A stretch of 64,000 bases of DNA from Streptomyces sp. ICC1 (GTDB lineage: Bacteria; Actinomycetota; Actinomycetes; Streptomycetales; Streptomycetaceae): positions 5,039,022-5,103,021 of the forward strand of contig NZ_CP030287.1 in assembly GCF_003287935.1 (NCBI RefSeq), written 5' to 3'. The notes under the pieces were generated by a model that ran no database searches, had not been told where the DNA came from, and was given only the letters and a program-made list of their open reading frames with translations. Below are positions 8,154 through 15,100 of this stretch, piece by piece. The position numbers and the translations under genes were made by a program. Position 1 is the first letter of the stretch, and every line of letters begins with the position of its first letter.

Positions 8154-8474
8154 GGTGGATCCGGCCGGGCCCGAACCACGGGCGGGCGCCACCCCGGACG
8201 GAGTAGCGCACGAAGAGCTCCGGACCCCCCTTGGGCCTGTGGAGTGAGCGGAAACCAGCCGTCCTGTGCGCCCTCCTGAGCGCTCGGAGCTGCCCGGGAA
8301 TCCCTGACATCCCTGCTCTGGCGTCACTCTGTGCGATCACACAGATGTTTTCCGGCCACTCGGTGACACAGCTCACTCCTTCTCGTGTGCACGGATCGGC
8401 CGGATCCCGCGTCTATCCCGTTGCCGGGCACCACCCCATGGCCCGGCGAGAGATCCGCCGCAAGGGAGCGAGCC
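8125..8474. promoter_or_regulatory. Leader region of the SsgA-like gene with an inverted repeat
   Basis: About 350 nt separate the YciI and SsgA-like genes. No supported gene was found. TCTGTG-N6-CACAGA at 8328-8345 is a clean inverted repeat about 130 nt upstream of the SsgA-like start, and a half-like copy (GACACAG) follows near 8364. It is a candidate site for a developmental regulator. The minus strand here has a weakly protein-like open frame but no start or family match. Confidence 0.4.
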
Positions 8475-8891
8475 TTGATCACTGTCATCGAGCAGGCCGT
8501 GCAGGCCCGACTGGTCGCCACCGCGCCGAAGGTCGACACCGTCCCGGTCACGTTCTGCTACGACCGGTCGGATCCCTTCGCCGTCCGGATGGCCTTCCCC
8601 GCGCCCGCCACCCTGGAGGGCGTCGAGGTCTCGTGGACCTTCTCGCGAGAGCTGCTGGAAGCCGGGCTGGACCGCCCGGCGGGCTACGGCGACGTGCGCG
8701 TGCGCCCGTACGACGCCGACCGGACCACCGTCGAGTTCCACGCCCCCGAGGGCGTCGCCATCGTGCTGATGGTCACGGCCGATCTGCACCGCTTCCTGGA
8801 GCGGGCCTCGACCGTCGTGCCCCCGGGCCTGGAGCACCTGTACCTCGACATGGACCAGAGCCTGGCCGAGCTGATGCGCGACTCCTGCTGA
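8475..8891 (+). CDS. SsgA-like sporulation/cell division regulator
   Basis: This 138 aa protein belongs to the actinomycete-specific SsgA-like family, which steers septum placement and spore wall events. The fold-defining motifs are VPVTFCYDRSDPFAVRMAFP, VSWTFSRELLEAGL and GYGDVRVRPYDADRTTVEFHAPEGVAIVLM. The family length is about 130-145 aa. I chose TTG 8475 because it follows AAGGGAG at fitting distance and gives LITVIEQAVQARLV, matching the usual N-terminus; the frame is open 30 codons further upstream. Which ssg paralogue it is cannot be decided by eye. Confidence 0.88.
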   Translation: MITVIEQAVQARLVATAPKVDTVPVTFCYDRSDPFAVRMAFPAPATLEGVEVSWTFSRELLEAGLDRPAGYGDVRVRPYDADRTTVEFHAPEGVAIVLMVTADLHRFLERASTVVPPGLEHLYLDMDQSLAELMRDSC

Positions 8892-8918
8892 GCGGAGCGG
8901 GCGACCGCGCCTCCCCTG

Positions 8919-8969
8919 GGCCGTCTCTTACGGATCTTGCCTGACCCGCAAGATCCGTAAGAGACGGCC
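8919..8969. repeat. Perfect 22-bp palindrome, AT-richer than surroundings
   Basis: The arms 8919-8940 and 8948-8969 are exact reverse complements with a 7-nt loop. The position, 28 nt after the SsgA-like stop, fits a terminator, but there is no T-run and the arm composition (CTTACGGATCTTGC) is unlike the GC-only terminators elsewhere in the window. It could instead be a pair of abutted transposon ends (MITE-like) or an attenuator before the ABC-F gene. Confidence 0.75.
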
Positions 8970-9172
8970 TAATTCGTTTGCGGGCGCCCCCGCCCGACCG
9001 TAGCTTCGTAGACGCCCCATCCCCGCCGAAACGGAGCAGGACATTGCTCGTCTGAGGTCCGAGACACCGATCCCCGTCACCACCGCCGCCCCCGTCGTCA
9101 CGGTGGCCGCCGACGGTCCGGTCCGCTGTCTCACCACGTTGCACGCACCATTCACGCAACCTGGAGGCCTCC

Positions 9173-10813
9173 ATGAGTCCTGCCCCCTCTTTCATCACGT
9201 GTTCCGCGCTGTCCTTCGACTGGCCCGACGGAACCCCCGTCTTCGACGGTTTCCACCTGGCCGTCGGCCCCGGCCGCACCGGCCTGATCGGCCTCAACGG
9301 CTGCGGGAAGTCCACCCTCCTCAAGCTCATCGCGGGTGAACTGACGCCCTCGGAGGGACAGTTGGCCGTAGCCGGCACGATCGGCTACCTCCCGCAGTCC
9401 GTCACCTTCGACACCGCCCTGCGCGTGGACGAGGCCCTCGGCGTGCACACCGCCCGGGCCGCCCTGCTCGCCATCGAGGCCGGCGAGGCGACCGAGGCCA
9501 ACTTCGCGGCCGTCGGCGACGACTGGGACGTGGAGGAACGGGCCCTGGCCACGCTCGACCAGCTCGGTCTGGCCCGGATCGGCCTGGACCGCAGCGTCGG
9601 AGAACTGTCCGGCGGGGAGTGCGTCCTGCTGCGCCTGGCCGCCCTGCTGCTGGCCCGGCCGGACGTCCTGCTGCTCGACGAGCCGACCAACAACCTCGAC
9701 CTGCGGGCCCGGCGCCGGCTGTACGCGGCCGTGGAGTCCTGGACCGGGCTGCTGGTCCTGGTCAGCCACGACCGGGAGCTGCTGGAGCGGGTCGACCAGA
9801 TCGCCGATCTGCGCGACGGCGAAGTCCGCTGGTACGGCGGCAACTTCACGCAGTACGAGGCGCTGCTCGCGGCCGAGCAGGAGGCGGCGACACGGATGGT
9901 CCGGGTCGCGCAGGCCGACGTACAGCGCCAGAAGCGGGAACTGGCCGACTCGCAGGTCACGTTGGCGCGGCGCAAGCGGTACGGCCAGAAGATGAACGAC
10001 ACCAAGCGCGAGCCGAAGATCGTCATGGGCGCCCGCAAGCGAGCGGCGCAGGAGTCGGCCGGCAAGCAGCGCATCATGCACACCGAGAAGCTGGCGCAGG
10101 CCAAGGAACGCCTCGACCAGGCGGCCCTGGCGGTACGGGAGGACGCCGAGATCCGGATCGAACTCCCCGCGACCCGGGTGCCGCCCGGCCGCCGCGTGCT
10201 CACCCTGAGCGAGCTGCGCCCGGCCCACGGAGCTCCGGTGGCGGGCGAGTGGGAGCTGCGCGGTCCGGAGCGGATCGCCCTGGTGGGCGGCAACGGCTCC
10301 GGCAAGACGACGCTGCTCCGGACGATCGCGGGGGAACTGGCCCCGGAGTCGGGCGAATCGGTGGCGCACGTGCCGGTGCGGTACCTGCCGCAGCGCCTCG
10401 ACGTGCTGGACGACGACCGCTCGGTCGTGGAGAACGTGGCGCGGTTCGCGCCGCACGCCACGGACAACCTGATCCGGGCGCGCCTCGCGCACTTCCTGTT
10501 CCGGGGCGCGCGCGCGGACCGGCCGGCCGGCACCCTGTCGGGCGGCGAGCGGTTCCGGGCGGCGCTGGCGGCGCTGCTGCTGGCGGAGCCCGCTCCCCAG
10601 CTGCTCATGCTGGACGAGCCGACGAACAACCTGGACCTGGGATCCGTACGCCAGTTGACGGAAGCGCTGGATTCGTACGAGGGGGCGCTCGTGGTGGCGA
10701 GCCACGACGTGCCGTTCCTGGAGTCGATCGGCGTCACGCGGTGGCTGCTGCTCGACGGCGGGCTGCGCCCGACCACGGCCGAGGAGGTCCGTGCTTCCCT
10801 GTGGCCGGCGTGA
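9173..10813 (+). CDS. ABC-F family ATPase
   Basis: This is a soluble tandem ABC ATPase of 546 aa with no membrane segments, typical of ABC-F ribosome-associated factors, some of which protect against antibiotics. The first cassette has Walker A GLNGCGKST (~residues 42-50), the LSGGE signature and Walker B LLLLDEPTNNLDL. The second has GGNGSGKTT (~370), LSGGE and LMLDEPTNNLDL. The linker with its basic segment (RKRYGQKMNDTKRE) lies between. GGAGG precedes ATG 9173. A ~200-nt leader contains an open frame overlapping the start and the palindrome above, which is reminiscent of leader-controlled ABC-F genes but not proven. Confidence 0.92.
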   Translation: MSPAPSFITCSALSFDWPDGTPVFDGFHLAVGPGRTGLIGLNGCGKSTLLKLIAGELTPSEGQLAVAGTIGYLPQSVTFDTALRVDEALGVHTARAALLAIEAGEATEANFAAVGDDWDVEERALATLDQLGLARIGLDRSVGELSGGECVLLRLAALLLARPDVLLLDEPTNNLDLRARRRLYAAVESWTGLLVLVSHDRELLERVDQIADLRDGEVRWYGGNFTQYEALLAAEQEAATRMVRVAQADVQRQKRELADSQVTLARRKRYGQKMNDTKREPKIVMGARKRAAQESAGKQRIMHTEKLAQAKERLDQAALAVREDAEIRIELPATRVPPGRRVLTLSELRPAHGAPVAGEWELRGPERIALVGGNGSGKTTLLRTIAGELAPESGESVAHVPVRYLPQRLDVLDDDRSVVENVARFAPHATDNLIRARLAHFLFRGARADRPAGTLSGGERFRAALAALLLAEPAPQLLMLDEPTNNLDLGSVRQLTEALDSYEGALVVASHDVPFLESIGVTRWLLLDGGLRPTTAEEVRASLWPA

Positions 10814-10825
10814 GCCGGTGCGGAG

Positions 10826-11317
10826 CTAGCGCGGCAGCGGCAGCGGCAGCGGCAGCGGCAGCGGCAGTAAGGCCCAGGACTTGGTGCCGCCCATGGGGGT
10901 GAGGACCGGGGTGAGCCCCCAGTCCCCGCCGCACGAGCCGATGACCGCCGAGAGCAGCCACATCCCCCGGCTGCGCCGGATCCGGCACTCCTCGCTCGCC
11001 TCGGGCGAGGAGTGCGCCGGGTGCTGGTCGTAGACGACGATGCGCAACGCGTCGAACTGCCAGCGGACTTTGAGCATCATCTCCTTGTCGGGCGTGAACC
11101 GATAGGCGCAGGCCACGAGTTCGGAGGCGGCGAGGGCCGCGGTATCGCAGAGGTCGGACAGCCCGTGCCGGGCCAGGAGGGTCCGGATGGCGCCGCGCGC
11201 GCTGCCCGCGCAGTAGGCGCCGCCCGGCAGGCCTATGGAGTAGCTCAGCTTGTCCGCCTCGGGCGGGGCCTGCCGCAACTCGTGGACCAACCGCAGGCCA
11301 CGGAGAGTGCCCGTCAT
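10826..11317 (-). CDS. ATP-binding regulatory protein (AbaA-orfA/RsbW-like)
   Basis: This 163 aa HATPase-domain protein is of the type found beside WhiJ-like regulators in Streptomyces. N-box-like SELVACAYRFTP, RIVVYDQ and the region RSRGMWLLSAVIGSCGGDWG follow the anti-sigma-factor-like fold, but the G-rich lid is weak. It is divergent from the XRE gene across ~200 nt containing an inverted repeat. The C-terminus is unusual: a run of Leu-Pro pairs encoded by six GCGGCA units. It ends 12 nt from the convergent ABC-F gene. Confidence 0.8.
   Translation of the reverse strand: MTGTLRGLRLVHELRQAPPEADKLSYSIGLPGGAYCAGSARGAIRTLLARHGLSDLCDTAALAASELVACAYRFTPDKEMMLKVRWQFDALRIVVYDQHPAHSSPEASEECRIRRSRGMWLLSAVIGSCGGDWGLTPVLTPMGGTKSWALLPLPLPLPLPLPR
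10831..10866. repeat. Six hexanucleotide GCGGCA repeats
   Basis: Exact GCGGCA units encode the terminal (Leu-Pro)n tail of the ATP-binding protein on the minus strand. The copy number is likely to vary between strains by slippage without shifting the frame. Confidence 0.9.
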
Positions 11318-11353
11318 CGTGCTGCTCCAAGGTTCTGGGTGCGTGTCGTGTGG

Positions 11354-11439
11354 TCGTACAAGACCTCGAGGTCGCCCCGTGTGAGACTTGCATTACCGAC
11401 CGTAGCGCAACGCGGTGCACAGTGCTACTACTTGTACGA
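11354..11439. promoter_or_regulatory. Separated inverted repeat between divergent regulator genes
   Basis: TCGTACAAG (11354-11362) and its exact reverse complement CTTGTACGA (11431-11439) lie ~70 nt apart in the region between the ATP-binding protein and the XRE regulator. Each half is itself part of a weak palindrome. They are candidate operators for the XRE protein controlling both divergent promoters. Confidence 0.5.
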
Positions 11440-11516
11440 CGACTTGCCGTTTTCTCAGGGCATTTCCGGACTCGTGAGGGCAACCCGCCTACCCCCGGCC
11501 GGAGGAGAGGGGATCC

Positions 11517-12368
11517 GTGCCACCCAGGAGTACGCCGACCGCGCGACAGCAGCGCCTGGGCTCCGAGCTGCGCAAACTCCGCGAGCAGTCGGGCACGACC
11601 GTCCAACAGGCCGCGGCGCTCCTCGGGGTGGACCGGACCCGGATCCCGAACATCGAATCCGGCCGGATCGGCATCAGCGCCGAGCGCGTCCGCACCCTCG
11701 CCTTCAACTACGACTGCCCCGACACGGGGCTCGTGGACCTGCTCGCCTCGATGGCGCGGGAGCGCGACAAGGGGTGGTGGGAGCAGCACCGGGGAATGCT
11801 CCCGCCCGCGCTGCTGGACATCTGCGAACTCGAGCACCACTCCGTCGAGTTGCACACCGCCGTGACCACCCACATACCCGGGCTGCTGCAGACCGAGGCG
11901 CACGCCCGGGCCGTGTTCGACACCGCTGACCCGCCGCTGCCCGAGCCGGACCTGCAGGCGCGCCTCGCCCTGCGGATGCACCGCCAGCAGGTGTTCGCGC
12001 GCGACGCGCCCCCGCTGTACGAGGTGGTCGTCCACGAGGCGGCGCTGCGGATGCAGTTCGGCGGACCCAAGGTGGCGCGGGCCCAGCTCGAACACGTACT
12101 GGAGCAGTCGGAGCGGGCCCGCGCGACGGTGCGCGTGATTCCGTTCACCGCCGGCGGCTTCCCCGGCGCCGGCCAGTCCTTCACCTACGCGGCCGCCGAG
12201 ATCAGCGAGCTGGACACCGTGCAGCTCGACAGCTCGCACGGCTCGATGTTGCTGGATTCGCAGATGAAGCTGCTCCGCTACCGCGGACTGCTGGAGCGGC
12301 TCCGCTCGCTGGCGCTGCCGGCCGCCGAGTCCCGCGATTTCGTCCGCGCGATCGCACAGACCCTCTGA
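11517..12368 (+). CDS. XRE-family regulator, WhiJ-like (HTH plus DUF5753)
   Basis: The 283 aa product has an N-terminal helix-turn-helix (RLGSELRKLREQSGTTVQQAAALLGVDRTRIPNIESGRIGI, ~residues 12-53). The long C-terminal DUF5753 domain follows (YEVVVHEAALRMQFGGPKVARAQLEHVLE and RVIPFTAGGFPGAGQSFTYA). GTG 11517 follows GAGAGGGG. This pairing is the standard architecture of the WhiJ-like family that controls development together with small DUF397/BldB-like partners. The DUF397 gene lies 58 nt downstream and the ATPase gene is divergent, completing the triad. The partner is usually required for ligand-like control of DNA binding; the signal is unknown. Confidence 0.9.
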   Translation: MPPRSTPTARQQRLGSELRKLREQSGTTVQQAAALLGVDRTRIPNIESGRIGISAERVRTLAFNYDCPDTGLVDLLASMARERDKGWWEQHRGMLPPALLDICELEHHSVELHTAVTTHIPGLLQTEAHARAVFDTADPPLPEPDLQARLALRMHRQQVFARDAPPLYEVVVHEAALRMQFGGPKVARAQLEHVLEQSERARATVRVIPFTAGGFPGAGQSFTYAAAEISELDTVQLDSSHGSMLLDSQMKLLRYRGLLERLRSLALPAAESRDFVRAIAQTL

Positions 12369-12426
12369 CCGGCTGACCGGCTGACTGACCACCTGACCGG
12401 ATCCGACGAGAAGACGAGAGAACGAC

Positions 12427-12675
12427 ATGGGCACCACGACCACACCCGCGGCCGCACCCGCGACCACGACGGCCGCCGCGGCGGCGACGGACATCGCCTG
12501 GGACGAGGCCTTCTGCAGCGAAGGCGCGAACTGTTTCCGGTTCGGGCGCGACGCCGAGGACCGGGCCTATATCGGCACCACCGGGTCCGCCGCGTTCGTG
12601 ACGGACTCGATCGACGCCCTCCGCGCACTCGTCTCTGCCGTCAAGGCAGGCGCCGCGGACCACCTTCTGGCGTGA
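12427..12675 (+). CDS. DUF397 small protein (partner of the XRE regulator)
   Basis: This 82 aa protein has the DUF397 pattern IAWDEAFCSEGANCFRFGRD, YIGTTGSAAFVTDSIDALRALVSAVKAGAADHLL. The N-terminus is a low-complexity Thr/Ala run. Genes of this family lie next to WhiJ-like HTH genes and act as their partners or antagonists. Its position directly after the regulator suggests cotranscription. The usual tryptophan and serine-rich start of DUF397 is changed, so it is a divergent member. Confidence 0.82.
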   Translation: MGTTTTPAAAPATTTAAAAATDIAWDEAFCSEGANCFRFGRDAEDRAYIGTTGSAAFVTDSIDALRALVSAVKAGAADHLLA

Positions 12676-12783
12676 GTTTTACTCATCCGGGCCGCTCCCG
12701 ACCCCCCTCAAACTGCATAGATAACCGGATGTAACCGGACACAAGCCTGTGTGGGGCTTGGCTGGTCTTGATGTCGGGCTTAA

Positions 12784-12813
12784 CCTACGACTCCGTAGGC
12801 TACGGAACCGTAG
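12784..12813. promoter_or_regulatory. Two adjoining palindromes upstream of the desaturase
   Basis: CCTACG-ACTC-CGTAGG (12784-12799) abuts CTACGG-AA-CCGTAG (12800-12813), 29 nt upstream of the GTG start. They have the look of a TetR-type operator pair controlling fatty acid desaturation. Confidence 0.6.
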
Positions 12814-12841
12814 GTAATTCGCTTTGCACTCAGGAGTACCC

Positions 12842-13813
12842 GTGACGATCACCTCTCCCCACCTCGGCAGCTCGGAGGCGTGGACCGACGCCAAGCTGCT
12901 GTTCGCGCTGGAAGAGGTGGTCGAGCAGGAGCTCAACCGCCATCTGAAGGTCACCAAGGACTGGATGCCCCACGAGTACGTCCCGTGGAGCGACGGCCGG
13001 AACTTCCCCGGCTTCTTCGAGGACGGCGAGGCCTGGGACCCGGAGCAGTCCAAGGTCACCGAAATCGGCAAGATCGCGCTCGTCGTGAACCTGCTGACCG
13101 AGGACAACCTCCCCAGCTACCACCACGAGATCGCCTCGCTTTTCGGCCGCAACGGCGCCTGGGGCACCTGGGTGCACCGCTGGACCGCCGAGGAGGGCCG
13201 CCACGGCATCGTGATGCGCGACTACCTGCTGGCCTCGCGCGCCGTGGACCCGGACAAGCTGGAAGCATTCCGGATGCAGCACATGTCGGAGGGCTTCGAG
13301 TCCGACAACCGCCACTCGATGCTCCACTCCGTGGCGTACGTGGCCTTCCAGGAGCTCGCGACCCGCATCTCGCACCGCAACACCGGCCACCAGTCCGGTG
13401 ACCCGGTCTGTGACCGCATGCTGGCCCGCATCGCGCAGGACGAGAACCTGCACATGATCTTCTACCGCAACCTGCTGGGCGCGGCCTTCGAGATCGCCCC
13501 CGACCTGACGATGAAGGCCGTACGGGACGTCGTGGTCGACTTCCGGATGCCCGGACACGGCATGCCCGGCTTCGAGCGGATGGCCGCGCAGATGGCGATC
13601 GGCGGGGTCTACAACCTGCGGATCCACCACGACGACGTGCTGAGCCCCGTGATCCGCTTCCTGAAGATCATGGACATCGACGGTCTCGGCCCCGAGGGCC
13701 AGAAGGCCCAGGAGGAGCTCGGGCTCTTCATGAACGGCCTGGACTCCGAGGCCAGCAAGTTCGACGAGCGCCTGGCCGCCCGCGCGGCGCGCATCGCGGC
13801 CCGCAAAGCCTGA
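12842..13813 (+). CDS. Acyl-ACP desaturase
   Basis: This soluble di-iron stearoyl-ACP desaturase-type enzyme of 323 aa introduces a double bond into acyl-ACP. The iron ligands are visible as ExxH-type motifs: EEGRHG (~residue 117) and DENLHM (~199), with other carboxylates in EEVVEQEL and ESDNRHSML. The length is normal. GTG 12842 follows CAGGAGTACCC. The gene stands alone with palindromic operators in front and a canonical terminator after it, suggesting regulation by membrane lipid or acyl-CoA status. Confidence 0.93.
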   Translation: MTITSPHLGSSEAWTDAKLLFALEEVVEQELNRHLKVTKDWMPHEYVPWSDGRNFPGFFEDGEAWDPEQSKVTEIGKIALVVNLLTEDNLPSYHHEIASLFGRNGAWGTWVHRWTAEEGRHGIVMRDYLLASRAVDPDKLEAFRMQHMSEGFESDNRHSMLHSVAYVAFQELATRISHRNTGHQSGDPVCDRMLARIAQDENLHMIFYRNLLGAAFEIAPDLTMKAVRDVVVDFRMPGHGMPGFERMAAQMAIGGVYNLRIHHDDVLSPVIRFLKIMDIDGLGPEGQKAQEELGLFMNGLDSEASKFDERLAARAARIAARKA

Positions 13814-13836
13814 CCGGCCTCCGCCCGCCCGTCTGC

Positions 13837-13853
13837 ACGCACGCACGCACGCA
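13837..13853. repeat. CACG tetranucleotide run
   Basis: Four consecutive CACG units lie in the short spacer after the desaturase stop. They are non-coding and may be slippage-prone. Confidence 0.6.
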
Positions 13854-13882
13854 GCGGCGGGTGACGACGATCACGACGATTC

Positions 13883-13913
13883 CCCTGGCAGAGCCTCGCT
13901 CTGCCAGGGTTTT
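13883..13913. terminator. Canonical hairpin between desaturase and WhiB genes
   Basis: A perfect 11-bp stem (13883-13893 with 13899-13909) and 5-nt loop is followed by TTTT on the + strand. It lies between convergent genes and probably serves the desaturase, possibly both. Confidence 0.88.
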
Positions 13914-13967
13914 CGCGTCTTCGCCGCCGTACGGCTCCGGGTACGGATACGGGTGCTGGGGTACGGG

Positions 13968-14231
13968 TCAGGGACGGCGGGAGCGCATGGCCTGCCGTTC
14001 GGCTTCGGACAGGCCGCCCCAGACGCCGAAGCGCTCGTCGTTGGCCAGGGCGTACTCCAGGCAGGCCGTCCGGCCCTCACAGGCACCGCACAGCCGCTTC
14101 GCGTCGCGCAGCGAGGAGCCGGGCTCCGGGAAGAAGAAGCCCGGGCCCGTCTGGGCGCAGAGGGCGAGCTCGTACCAGGCGGGGGCCCCCGCGGTGGCGG
14201 GGGCTGCGGTGGCGGTGGTGTTCATCGACAT
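13968..14231 (-). CDS. WhiB-like iron-sulfur regulator
   Basis: The 87 aa product has the four Wbl cysteines (ELALCAQT, KRLCGACEGRTACLEY) that bind a [4Fe-4S] cluster, then the GVWGGLSEAER turn and a basic tail (AMRSRRP). Such proteins partner the main sigma factor to control development, redox or resistance genes. ATG 14231 follows AGAGG at ~9 nt; ATG 14225 is an alternative. It converges on the desaturase terminator. Four 13-bp repeats lie just upstream, possibly in its promoter. The paralogue identity is not assigned. Confidence 0.9.
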   Translation of the reverse strand: MSMNTTATAAPATAGAPAWYELALCAQTGPGFFFPEPGSSLRDAKRLCGACEGRTACLEYALANDERFGVWGGLSEAERQAMRSRRP

Positions 14232-14260
14232 GCCGCAGAGCCTCTCGAGCCCCGATGGAC

Positions 14261-14324
14261 GTCCGATCAACGCCTGATCAACACGCCTGATCAACACGCA
14301 TTGGCAACACGCCTGATCGACACG
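14261..14324. repeat. 13-bp tandem repeats between WhiB and TetR genes
   Basis: CCTGATCAACACG occurs exactly at 14273 and 14286, and with changes at 14299 and 14312; a partial unit starts at 14261. The repeats contain TGATCA. They sit in the divergent promoter region, so unit number could affect spacing or binding of a regulator of the WhiB gene. Confidence 0.8.
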
Positions 14325-14353
14325 CGCCCCGCCCCGCGGTCCGGCCAAAGAGT

Positions 14354-14369
14354 GAACGACCGTACGTTC
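14354..14369 (+). promoter_or_regulatory. TetR operator candidate (autoregulation)
   Basis: GAACGACCGTACGTTC is a near-perfect palindrome 24 nt upstream of the TetR start. TACGAT at 14381-14386 is a leaderless -10 ending 6 nt before ATG, and the palindrome covers the -35 position. The core ACGACCGTACGT matches ACGATCGTTCGT at 17525-17536 in 10 of 12 positions. Confidence 0.65.
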
Positions 14370-14392
14370 GATGGGTTCGGTACGATGGGGGC

Positions 14393-15100
14393 ATGGCAGA
14401 CGGACGTGTGGAGCGCGGAAACCAAACGCGGCGGACGGTCCTGGAGCGGACGATGAGCATCGCCTCGGTGGACGGCCTGGAGGGCCTGTCCCTGGGGAAG
14501 ATCGCCACGGACCTGGGGCTGAGCAAGAGCGGCGTGTTCGCCCTCTTCGGCTCCAAGGAAGACCTGCAGCTCGCCACCGTGCACGCCGCCCGGGCCGTCT
14601 TCGTCGACGAGGTCGTACGGCCCGTGCGGGACGAGCCCGCGGGGCTCGCCAAGGTGTGGCGGCTGTGCGAGAGCTGGATCGACTACTCCGGGCGCCGGGT
14701 CTTCCCGGGCGGCTGCTTCTTCTACTCCGTCGCCGCCGAGTTCGACTCGCGCCCCGGGCCCGTCCACGACGAGGTCGCCAAGATCCGCGGCGACTGGACG
14801 CGCCATCTGGAGCGGCTCCTGGAGGAGGCCCGGGTGGCGGGCGGGTTCCGCGAGCCGGTCGACTCCGCGGACGTGGAGCAGCTCGCCTTCGAGATCATGG
14901 CGATGATGGAGCTGGCCAACGCCCACTCCGTGCTGCACGGGAGCACCGTGGACTACGGGCGGGCCGCCCGCGGCATCCTCGCCCGGCTGCGCGCGGCGAC
15001 GGCCGCCCCGGAGGAACTCCCGGAGCGGCCGCCCGTGCTCGCTTTCGCCGCCGCCGACTTCTCGGCGGCCGACGCCCCCGTCGTCAGGCTCCCCGCGTAG
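14393..15100 (+). CDS. TetR family regulator of the hydrolase-MFS pair
   Basis: This 235 aa repressor has an N-terminal HTH (LEGLSLGKIATDLGLSKSGVFALFGSKEDLQ, ~residues 30-60) and a ligand-binding domain (FPGGCFFYSVAAEFDSRPGPVHDEV). It is probably translated from a leaderless mRNA. Its 3' end overlaps the MFS gene tail-to-tail by 17 nt. Similar operator sequences upstream of this gene and of the hydrolase gene indicate that it represses itself and the convergent hydrolase-transporter operon. The ligand is unknown; efflux of a toxic or hydrolysed compound is plausible. Confidence 0.88.
   Translation: MADGRVERGNQTRRTVLERTMSIASVDGLEGLSLGKIATDLGLSKSGVFALFGSKEDLQLATVHAARAVFVDEVVRPVRDEPAGLAKVWRLCESWIDYSGRRVFPGGCFFYSVAAEFDSRPGPVHDEVAKIRGDWTRHLERLLEEARVAGGFREPVDSADVEQLAFEIMAMMELANAHSVLHGSTVDYGRAARGILARLRAATAAPEELPERPPVLAFAAADFSAADAPVVRLPA

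Noticed and set aside
8136..8327. Minus-strand frame with protein-like segment upstream of the SsgA-like gene
   Set aside because: No start signal or recognisable family; the composition is that of shadow frames.
9000..9172. Small upstream open frame overlapping the ABC-F start
   Set aside because: It has no good start codon or ribosome binding site; leader-peptide control is possible but unsupported, so only mentioned under the ABC-F gene.
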